Position numbers and translations under genes: made by a program. From positions 34,796,212 through 34,860,211 of the forward strand of contig CM028335.1 of assembly GCA_016647705.1 (NCBI GenBank): DNA of 64,000 nt, written 5' to 3'. The stretch is from Eucommia ulmoides. Its lineage: Eukaryota > Streptophyta > Magnoliopsida > Garryales > Eucommiaceae. Positions 11,584 to 20,084 of this stretch are shown here, one piece after another (position 1 is the first letter of the stretch; each line of letters opens with the position of its first letter). Under the pieces are notes generated by a model, which was not told the origin of the DNA, did not search any database, and saw only the letters and a list, made by a program, of their open reading frames with translations.

Positions 11584-12094
11584 TCTAGATATTGCTAGAT
11601 TATCTAATGCTAGAAATCTATCTAGTATTAAAAGATTATCTTCTTTAAAAATAACTGGTGGAGAAATAGGAAAGTGTTCTTTGGATAGACGAACGATTAC
11701 CAAGAAAATTGATACTCCCACTTATAAAATTAGAATTAAATATTTTAATGGAAAGGAATACCATGAGGTAGATGCTTTGATTGACATATGTGTTTCTATT
11801 AGTCATATTTCACCAGATAAACTATCAACCTTGGTACCTAGAAGAGACCTTGTTGAACCATATATCTAAAAAGATCTTAATGGATTCAAGCACACCATTA
11901 CACAAACTGCTAATGTCTCATTAATAATTGGAAACAAAGAAATAACTTATCCAATACATATTGATAAAGACGAAAAAATGGAACTACTACTTGGAAATAA
12001 TTTCCTTGATCATTGTTACCCTTATAATATCTCCTATGATAGAATCATGCTTACAATCGAAGAAGAACAAATAAATATTCCTCGAATTATATGA
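11584..12094 (+). pseudogene. Protease-like domain 1 of the caulimovirid
   Basis: One frame runs from about 11,584 to TGA at 12,092 with a single TAA at 11,867. It shows retropepsin-like landmarks. VDALIDICVSISHIS stands where a D-T/S-G-A motif is expected, with the T-G pair replaced by I-C. A later beta segment (VSLIIGNKEITYPI) follows, and then MELLLGNNFLD, the usual end of a caulimovirid protease. It follows the movement protein after a short spacer in a shifted frame. The domain is divergent and catalytically dead as read. Confidence 0.55.
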
Positions 12095-12137
12095 GAAGTC
12101 CCATTATCTTTGAAGTCGGAATAAAAACTGATAAACA

Positions 12138-12206
<69 letters not shown>

Positions 12207-12554
12207 ATGCTTATTAGATTTAAGAGTTGATATTTGCTTAGTGAATAAAAGAGTACTACCATATAAAATGTGGAGAAAAAGTGCCAAATCTGTTATTCAA
12301 GCTAAAGGTTTTAAAGCAAAACCCTTAGATTTAAGAATCATTGCTAGAGATGTTTGAATAATACTAGGTGATAGATATATTAAAATGCCAATAATATATC
12401 AACAAAACACTATGGGAATACCTCTACTACTTGGAAATGATTTCATAAACTTCTTTAAGAAAACATGCATTACTCATAAACTTGTTGAATTCCTCACACC
12501 TTGCTCTCACTGGATAAGAATACCACGCTTACATAACACAAACATCGTTTGTAC
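12091..12554 (+). pseudogene. Protease-like domain 2 of the caulimovirid
   Basis: The frame starts at 12,091, overlapping the end of domain 1 by four bases, and runs through a (TA)n expansion. It then shows VDICLVNKRVLPYKMW, IYQQNTMGI and PLLLGNDF. These match the classic caulimovirid aspartic protease pattern (a D-T-G-A-S motif, then MW, IYQQ, GNNF), except that the T-G-A-S residues are missing. There is one stop (TGA at 12,355). No reverse transcriptase follows: viral similarity ends near 12,554, where copia sequence begins. Two different protease-like domains in tandem are unusual. Confidence 0.6.
12140..12202. repeat. (TA)n microsatellite inside protease-like domain 2
   Basis: About 31 TA units. 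Its reading as alternating Ile-Tyr keeps the frame open between the upstream FEVGIKTDK segment and the downstream protease core, so it is an in-frame expansion inside the viral coding remnant. Confidence 0.97.
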
Positions 12555-12955
12555 GCGGATCATAATGAGAAAAACATTTTCAAGAATATGCGATGAGAGA
12601 TTAAAAACTCAAGATATATAATATTTTATAAAAAATTCTTTCTCCCTGTTTATAAAAAAGCTCTCATCCTTCACAAAAATTTATCTCCCTCCCTTCATAA
12701 AAGCTTTTATGAAATCATGCAATTATGAAAACAGGTACTTATAAAAACATCACAATTCTAAAATCATGCACTTATGAAAACATTACAACTCTCTCCCTTT
12801 TTATCATCTCAAAAAGTAGGGAGGTAGATCAAAATATCTATTCTAGGCAAACATCATTGTGCCTAACCATTCTTAAACCCCGAATAATTTTAAAAAATCG
12901 CTTTAGCTAAAGGTTTAGTAAATACTCACCATAGGATAATATAATCTGATGAGGA
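12555..12955 (-). pseudogene. Copia pol 3'-end fragment
   Basis: Read on the + strand this matches 15,166-15,470 and, more loosely, 22,960-23,090. Those segments contain the end of copia RNase H and the following untranslated region. The - strand keeps the shape of the copia C-terminus (a run IIRGL.M.RHNDVCLE). It replaces the part of the caulimovirid where reverse transcriptase would be expected. Confidence 0.65.
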
Positions 12956-12974
12956 GAAATTCAGCCAGAAGACA

Positions 12975-13371
12975 TCAAGGTGCCATATGTCCTCGAACAC
13001 ACAACCAATCTAAGATTTCCAAAATCGACCGATTGGATAGGCCCCTTTATATACTCGATTCGGGTTAGTATATCTACCCGGGTCTCCATATCTGTTCTAG
13101 ATCTCCATGCATGTCTCGGGTCATTATTGCTAGGGAATGAGTACCTTCATGCTTCCCCTCCAAAGGCGATCAGAGTTGCCTGTCCCACAAAGGAAAGCAT
13201 CGTTGCCATAACGGTCCCACAATCTCTACCTGTCATCCTACTATCTCTATGAAAAGGGAACCGAGATTTGCACCATTTACCATACCGATATCCAAGGAAT
13301 TAAGGAAGACTTTATAAACGAGTCTTCTCCACTTCCTATATAAAGTTCAGAACCCTAGAGATCTGAGGTAT
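12975..13371 (+). promoter_or_regulatory. 35S-like pararetroviral promoter
   Basis: Two landmarks of caulimovirid pregenomic promoters are present on the + strand in the right order. An upstream segment at about 13,188-13,222 (ACAAAGGAAAGCATCGTTG, then GGTCCCACA) closely resembles the enhancer block of the cauliflower mosaic virus 35S promoter. A TATA box follows (TATATAAA, 13,337-13,344) with CACTTCC just before it. The spacing is about 120 bp. The downstream leader is duplicated in inverted form at 8,373-8,500. Confidence 0.65.
13337..13344 (+). promoter_or_regulatory. TATA box of the 35S-like promoter
   Basis: TATATAAA preceded by CACTTCC. Transcription would be expected to start about 30 bp downstream, near the start of the leader copy. 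Confidence 0.6.
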
Positions 13372-13486
13372 GTTCTTTTATGTAAAACCATGCGCAATTT
13401 CGTATGCTCTCTACCATACTACATTACATTTCTCTCAGAAACCTATACTAATTCTCACACCGGTAGGCCCACCCATATTAAGGGGG
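13372..13486 (+). repeat. Caulimovirid leader copy
   Basis: Sense copy of the segment found inverted at 8,373-8,500. It begins about 28 bp past the TATA box, so it is the expected start of the viral pregenomic RNA. At about 13,487 the sequence changes to copia 3' untranslated region. Confidence 0.65.
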
Positions 13487-13552
13487 AGCATGGTTATATA
13501 TTTTGATGAGAAAATATCAAAGTTAATTTTCATCACCAAAAAATGGAGAGAT
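13487..13552 (+). other. Copia 3' end with polypurine tract
   Basis: A short stretch with AAGGGGGAGCATGG and then AAAAAATGGAGAGAT directly before an LTR start (TGTTGATCC). It is the counterpart, in + orientation, of the polypurine tracts beside the other copia LTRs of this window. Confidence 0.55.
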
Positions 13553-14754
13553 TGTTGATCCTAGATATTTTTATAAACAAACTAAAGTTGATATTTTACG
13601 GAACTAATATTTTTATTGAGTAATTTTATATTTGAGTTTCGATTGAACAAATAAGAGAATGAATGGTTTTCAAGATGATATTTGTTGAAAGATTGAGATG
13701 GTTTCAATGAAGACATTAAAGATTTTTTTAGCATAAAAGATTTTTGTATTTATAGATAAAACCAACTTAACTCCTTTTATGCTCTTAATGCATGCCGATT
13801 AGGATCACGCGCGACACTTATAATTAATTTGAATTATTTGAAATATGGTTAGGAGTGATAAATTTAAGTGTTAAAATATTTTTCCTAAAACTCAATTAAG
13901 AAAATATTTTGAAAATTGAAAAATGTGATTTTTCGGCCTGAACAGTCGACTGTTGGATGAATCGGTTGACTTGAAGATTCAAGATGTGTGTTTTGGAATT
14001 TTAGGCTGATCAGTCGACTGCTAGGTTGAATGATTGATTTTGAGCCTAAAACGGTCAAACTCCCGGTTGTCAACGGCTAGAAAATGAGCTATTGAAGGTA
14101 CCACTAGTCAATCGATGGTAATGTCGGTCAACCAATGAAGACATTTTTAAAACTTTGACCACAATATTTTTCGAGATCTTCTACCATAATCTTATGGCTT
14201 TGAACATTGTGAAATTTTATTTAAATGGATTTTGACTATATTTCATGGATATAACTCATATTTTGGATATATTATGATTTAGTGGATATATTATTTGATT
14301 TAATGAAATTTACCAAGAAAATTACTTTTATCTTTAAGGGGTTTGAAACAAAATATTTTTGGAACTAAATTGAGAGTTTTAAAAATGTATTTCCGGGTCA
14401 AACATTTTTCTATTTAAAAGGTTTTGACATATAAGGTTTATATATGATATTTATGGGCTCATCTTTCAAAATATAGTTGTTATACGCATTGTTCAATTCC
14501 TATATATATTGGCCTAAGTTTTCGGATCAAAATAAATGAAGAACAAGAGTTTTAAATCAGTTATTTGAAAATAGGGTTTATTTTTTATTTAATATATTTT
14601 TGAGAGAGATTTTTTTAAGAAGTTCTTAATCGAAACTTTTATCGTTTTAACCTCGATTATTGCACTATACTTTTGTCCCTACAATTTTCATGGAAACTCC
14701 TGTGAGATCTCTTTGATTACTTTACATGCTCAATATTCTATGATTTACGTGATT
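13553..14754 (+). mobile_element. Copia LTR, + orientation (type C, partial)
   Basis: Starts TGTTGATCC, shares the 'GGAACTAATATTTTTATTGAGT' kind of U3 start with the inverted copy at 14,833-15,066, and has a polypurine tract immediately to its left. It contains several GTCGACTG and GGTTGACT motifs (13,946-14,130), like the other copia LTRs. It ends in a microsatellite without a clear CA terminus. Confidence 0.6.
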
Positions 14755-14829
14755 GATATATCTATATCTATATCTATATCTATATCTATATCTATATATA
14801 TATAGACACACACACACACACACACACAT
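14755..14829. repeat. (TATATC)n, TA and CA microsatellite
   Basis: Tandem TATATC hexamers pass into TA and then CA repeats. It lies at the junction between two oppositely oriented LTR pieces. Confidence 0.95.
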
Positions 14830-14832
14830 ATG

Positions 14833-15066
14833 TATATATTTGTCTGAGCTCATAGTAATTTGTTTGAAGAAAAATCGTTTTCAATTTTGAAGATCTTGAA
14901 AGATTCTTTTATATTTGGGGAATATCTTGAAAAATCGTTTTCAAATTTCAACAATTCTTTTTTGTCATTTGCTCAATCGGAACTCAATTCTAAAATCACT
15001 CAATAAAAATATTAGTTTCATAACACATCAACGTTAATTTGTCCATCAAAACATTTGGGGTCAACA
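14833..15066 (-). mobile_element. Copia LTR 5' piece, - orientation (type C)
   Basis: On the - strand it starts TGTTGACCCC at 15,066 and parallels the start of the + oriented copy at 13,553 for about 150 bases. It is flanked on the outside by a polypurine tract and copia 3' sequence. Only about 230 bp of the LTR remain. Confidence 0.6.
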
Positions 15067-15472
15067 ATCTCTCCCTTTTTCATTATGACAATTAACATTG
15101 ATGTTTTCTCATAAAAGTATATTACCACACTCTCCCTTAATGTGAGGACGAGGTTTGTTCACATTAAGGATCATAATGAGAAAAACATTTTCAATAATAT
15201 GCAATGAGATATTAAAAATTCAAAACATATAATATTTCATTAAAAATTATCTATCTCCCTTTAAAAAACCTCTCCCCTTCAAAATTCTTTTTCTCCCCCT
15301 TTGTAAAACCTTTTATAAAATCATACACTTACGAAAACATCACAACTCTACCCTCCTTTGACATCTCAAAAAGTGGAGAGGTAGATAAAAACATCTATTC
15401 TTGGCAAACATCATTATGCCTAGGTATGCCTAAACCCCGAATAAATTTTTAAAACATCATTTTAAAGATGGG
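15067..15472 (-). pseudogene. Copia polypurine tract and pol 3'-end fragment
   Basis: The - strand shows GAAAAAGGGAGAGAT directly before the LTR start, an untranslated stretch, and at the far end a remnant of the copia C-terminus (RHNDVC). It is a direct repeat of 12,555-12,955 and homologous to 22,580-23,090 of the large copia element. Confidence 0.65.
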
Positions 15473-17056
15473 AGAGTGTCTTCTAATAAATCTTAGGAGT
15501 GTTATAGTTTAATCCTACGGTGGGTTCGGCTGAAATTCCCCTCGTTGGTCGATAAATTTACTTGAAATATAGGATAATTAGGGTTTATGGTCATTTGGAA
15601 AAATTGGTATTATGAGATGGAAGATTTGGGTTATGGAAAGATTGGTATTTGTCGTTCACAATTCAAGGTATTGGGGTGGGGTATGGATTTGATATTGGTG
15701 AAATCATAGGGTTACCACTTGATTTGGGGACAAGGGTCAAGTGTTTAATTCAAGGTATTAGGTGGGGAGGTTGGGGATCTTTTGGCTGGGTATGACTTCG
15801 TTTGATTTTGGTATGACTAGTAGGGTGTCACTTAATTGGGGACAAGGTCAAGTAGGTAATTTTAAGGTATTAGGTGGAGAGGTTGGAGGATATTTCGGCT
15901 GAGAATGGCTGGGGATATGGGTTTGATTTTGGTAAAATTGGTAAGGTACTAGTTGATTTAGGGTCATGGGTCAAGATGATTCAATTCGGGAGGGAAACCT
16001 TGAAAGTTTTTTTTTTTTTTTTTTTTTTTTTTGTAGCCTTTTTTTTTTTTTTTTTTTTGGCATGCTTTACTCTTGGATGACCAAATTTTCTAAAAAGAAA
16101 AAAGAAAAAAATATGGGGAAATGAATATATGTTTAAAAACAAAAAAGAAACCATCACAACTCACACTTATTTACAAATTTTAGGAGATGCGAATCAAGAG
16201 AATCTCATGGAAACAAATTTTGTCAAAATTTAATTTTTCCAGAACTTAAATGGGATCCAACGAAACTACTTACCGAGGGAGGTGTTTTCTTAAACCGACC
16301 GTTTTTAAATTCTTACAAAACTTATTATTTTTTATTTTTTTATTTTTGAGCTATGAATTTAAGTGTAGGAATAACATAAATAACAAGAGTATTTAAATAA
16401 ACAAATAAAAAATTTCCTCATCTCATGCTCGAAAGCTAAACCTGAAAAGGAAAGCCTTGTCTCGACATTTTCATCGAATAATCGGATAACAAAATTAAAC
16501 TTACAAGAATTTAAGTTGCGATAAAATAGAAAACAAACATGCCCTATCAAAGATCCGCGACACATAGGGTTTTCTCTCTGAAAGACTGCTTCCCAAATGG
16601 GGTTTTGCCGAGAATCGCTCCCTAAGAGGATTTCTATTTAAATTTCTGAGTTCTCTGAAGGGTTTTTTCTCTCAATTTTTTTATTCTCCAAAAAGGTTTA
16701 TCTCTGAAGTTTTGTGTGTCTAAACTAAAAGAATGAGAGTTTTATTTATAGGGAAAGATCGGGATTAAAGAAAACCATAAAACCCTAGGAAACCCTAAGT
16801 AGCCCAACTCTAATCCTGCAAGGAAAGGGAAAACAATACCAAAGAGGAAAGTAAAAGTGGTAAAGGGAAAAAAGAAAACCTTGTCCCCTTTTAGTAAGGA
16901 AAAGGAAATCTTTTTTTGTTTTCTATTTTTTCTTTTCACTTTTTTTTTTTTTAATCTTTTTCTTTTCTTTTCAAAATGAAAAAAAAATAATAACATAAAT
17001 AAATTAAATTAAATTTCAATAAAAAGTTTGGGACGGATAAAAATGGCATGTCTACA
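15473..17056 (-). mobile_element. Tat-type gypsy 3' LTR, - orientation (D1)
   Basis: On the - strand the LTR begins TGTAGACATGCC at 17,056 and has a TATA box (TATAAATA, plus 16,743-16,750). It extends left to about 15,473, where it is truncated by copia sequence. It is homologous along its length to 45,613-47,530 (shared starts 'GTGTCTTCTAATAAA', 'GGTTTTCTCT', 'TTTATAGGGAAAGAT', 'AAATGGCATGTCTA'). A polypurine tract adjoins its 5' start, so it is a 3' LTR and the element body lies to the right. Long T and A runs are internal (16,007-16,058, 16,935-16,955). Confidence 0.7.
16743..16750 (-). promoter_or_regulatory. TATA box of Tat LTR D1
   Basis: TATAAATA on the - strand, conserved in the homologous LTR at 47,174-47,181. 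Confidence 0.55.
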
Positions 17057-17072
17057 ACTGTCCCTCTTTATC
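17057..17072 (-). other. Polypurine tract of the Tat element
   Basis: The - strand reads AAAGAGGGACAGT directly before the LTR start TGTAGACA, the standard position of the plus-strand primer for reverse transcription. Confidence 0.65.
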
Positions 17073-17379
17073 ATGCGAGTTTCACTTGCTTGACAAATAA
17101 AGGAGACAACGTCATTTTGGTTGTCAATTTTTTTTTCTTTAATGTATATTTAGTTTTTGTTTTGAAATTTTAAACTAAAGGAAATGATTTAAAAATACCA
17201 TTTTTCAGGCATAATGGGAAAATAAAAGAACGAAACGTGAAAGAATTGTACTCGAACCCTAAAAGGGTTGCCTACGTATCTTAATAATTTCAAGAATCAA
17301 GTCATACGTAGTTCAGCTAATGCCTCTGGAGAGGTGAGTAATGGATGCATAGGAAGAGTACTCAAGAAGAGACCATATA

Positions 17380-18015
17380 AAAATGAAAGGCACTCACAGA
17401 GAGGTAATGCAAAATATGTCACTCATGAAGAGGCAATACAAAAATAAATGGGCACTCAGGGAGAGACAATACAAGCTAATATGGGCACCCATAGAGAGCC
17501 AATGCCAAATAAAATGGCATTCGCGGAGAGGTAATGCAAAATAAGAAGCACACATGGAAATGTAATACAAAATGAAAGGCACTCACGAAAAGGCAATGCA
17601 AAATGAAAAGCCATAACGGTGAGGTAAATTCAAAATGAAGTGGCACTCATGGAGAGGCAAACGCAAATTGAAGGGCATCATAGAAAGGCGATACAAACTA
17701 TATGAGCATTGACGAAAAGAAAAATTCAAAACAAAATGCCAGCACAAAGAGACAAAATACAAAATAAAGTCCATCATGGAGAGACAAATGTAAAATGAAG
17801 TGGCACTCACGAAGAGGCAAATGCAGAATGAAGTGGGACTCATGAAGAGACAAATACAAAATGAAAGGCCATCACATAGAGACAATACATAATATATGAA
17901 CACTCACAGAGAGACAAAATACAAAATAAAATGAAATTGTGGAGAGGCAATGCAAAAATATAGATGGCGCTTAAAGGAGAGGCAAATTCAAAATTAAAGT
18001 TACTCATGGAGATAC
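17380..18015 (-). repeat. Minisatellite array 1 (about 38-bp unit) in Tat 3' UTR
   Basis: About sixteen diverged units built on 'GGCACTCA.GGAGAGGCAATGCAAAATGAAAT'. The unit is about 35-40 bp. Long - strand reading frames across it are repeat translations, not proteins. Confidence 0.85.
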
Positions 18016-18019
18016 AAAA

Positions 18020-19420
18020 TGAAGAAAAAAAATAAACATACCTTTGGGAGGGAGGAAGGATACACCTGGCTTGTGACTGCGAAGAACTAACTCAATATAA
18101 AAGTAAACATACTCCCCAACTAGTGATAGGAAGGAGTGATACCCCCGGCCTGTGGCTGCAGAGGACTGACTCGACATAAAAGTAAACATATAACCCAATC
18201 TGTGGTAGGGAAGAATGATACTCCTGGCTTGTGACTACGGAAGACTGACTTGACATAAAAGTAAATATACCCTATTGTTTGTAGTGGGGAGGAGCGATAC
18301 CCACGTCTTGTGGCTGCAAAGGATTGTACTCGACAAATAAAATAAACATACCCCCCAACCTGTGGTAGGGAGGAGTGATACCCCCGACCTATGGCTGCAA
18401 AGGACTACCTCGAAAAAAAATAAACATACCCTCAACTTGTAGTAGGGATGCGTAATACCCCCCATCTTGTGGTTGTGGATGACTTGATAAGACAAAAAAG
18501 TAAACATACCCCCCAAATTATGCTAGGGGGGAGTGATAACCCTAGCCTATGACTGTAGAGAACTAACTTGACAAAAAAATAAATACACCCCAACCTGTGT
18601 TAGGGAGAAGTGATACGCCACACCTGTGGCTATGGAGGATTGACTCGACATAAAAGTAAACATACCCCCCCCCCCCAACCTGTGGTAGACAGGAGTAATA
18701 CTCGTGGCCTGTGGCTATAGAGCACTAACTCGACATAAAAGTAAACACACACACCGACTTGTGGTAAGGAGGAGTGATATCCCCGGCCTATGACTATAGG
18801 GGTTTGACTTGACATAAAAGTAAACATACCCCCGACCTTTGGTAGATAGGAGTGATACCCCAGGCTTGTGGCGGCGGAAGACTAACTCGATAAAAAAGTA
18901 AACACCCCTCCCAACCTGTGGTACGGAGGAGTGATACCCTCGGTATGCAGCTACGGAGGACTTACTCGGCATAAAAGTAAACATACCCCCAACCTATGGT
19001 AAGATGGGAAATACCCCCGGCCTGTGGCTACGTAGGACTGATTCGACCTAAAAGTAAACATACTCCTCAACTGGTGGTAGGGAGGAGTGATACGCTCGAC
19101 CTATGGTTGTGAAGGACTGGACTCGACAAAAGTAAACATGCCCATAACCTATGGTAGGGAGGAGTGATACCCCAGATTTGTGGCTACAGAGGACTGATTG
19201 GATAAAAAACGTAAACAGAACCCCCTACCTGTGGTAGGGAGGAGTGATACCCACAGCCTATGGCCGCGGAAGACCAGACTCAACAAAAAAGTAAACATAC
19301 CCTCCAACTTGTGGTAGGGGGTATCACCCTCGCTTGTGGCTGCGAAGGACTGGACTTGACATAAAAGCAAACATACCCCCAACCTGTGGTAGGGAAGAGT
19401 AATACAAAATGGACAACCCT
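18020..19420 (-). repeat. Minisatellite array 2 (about 78-bp unit) in Tat 3' UTR
   Basis: About eighteen units of 74-85 bp. Each contains 'AAAGTAAACATACCCCC', 'AACCTGTGGTAGGGAGGAGTG', 'GATACCCCCGGCCTGTGGCT' and 'GGACTGACTCGACAT'. Unit starts fall near 18,025, 18,103, 18,177, 18,256, 18,338 and so on to 19,362. Plant Tat/Ogre-group elements are known for tandem arrays in this 3' untranslated region. Several - strand frames of 60-178 codons here are artefacts of the repeat. Confidence 0.92.
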
Positions 19421-20084
19421 TTTTAAAACAGGCCCAACCATTGGTTGGGATTGCAAGCTCAAATTTTCTCAACCCAATGATGGACAAACACCACATAATA
19501 TTCCCCAGCCTGTGGTTAGGATAAGAATTGGGGATTATAGAAATAAAATATTTCCCAGCTTGCGACTGGGGCTGACACTTGGATGACCGAACCTTAACAA
19601 GTTTTTCACCTACCTTAGCATTACGCAAAGAATCAGGTTTAGCATAATTTATTGGACCCCCTCTTTCAGGGCATAATACAAACACTGGTAAAGATTCTCA
19701 TCAAACGGCAATGAGACAACTAAACCATACAAGAATTATACATAAACAAACATTCACATTTTTTTTAACAAAAAAACATCGGTCATCCTTAAGTGATCCA
19801 AAACTACCTTTGCAATTTGAGTCCTTTACTTCTCATAGAATTAAATAATGTTTTTGACCTGATGTGAAGATTGAAAACAGTGTTCCTCTTAACATCATGG
19901 TATAGATTTGTCTTGCCTTTCTATTATTCTCTTTCCTTGGCTACTAAGATTAATTCCGATACTTGGGTTCTAAATCCCTGTATGTTTTGTATTTCAATCA
20001 ACTCTTGTAAAATGGATCAACCAAGGCATGCACAAAAATTTAAAGTTTATTTATTCAAGTCTCTCATTTTTACCAGATATGATT
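19421..20084 (-). other. Remaining Tat internal sequence left of the copia insertion
   Basis: A few further 'CCCAGCCTGTGG/TTGCGACTGGGG' pieces occur at 19,500-19,570, showing the repeat motif fading out. Beyond 19,700 I see nothing recognisable. A 75-codon + strand frame at 19,871-20,098 has no family I know and crosses the copia border, so I do not call it. Bases 20,080-20,084 (TGATT) are the left target duplication of the copia element. Confidence 0.45.

Noticed and set aside
12087-12287. 66-codon - strand frame across the TA repeat
   Set aside because: Shadow of the (TA)n run. The real remnant is the + strand protease-like domain.
15874-16080. 68-codon + strand frame ending in poly-Phe
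   Set aside because: Reads through poly-T tracts of the Tat LTR on the non-coding strand.
17394-19685. A run of - strand frames of 60-178 codons with repeated Met/Phe/Tyr/Ser motifs
   Set aside because: All fall in the two minisatellite arrays or just past them. The repeats follow the DNA unit length, not a protein domain, and the frames switch between units.
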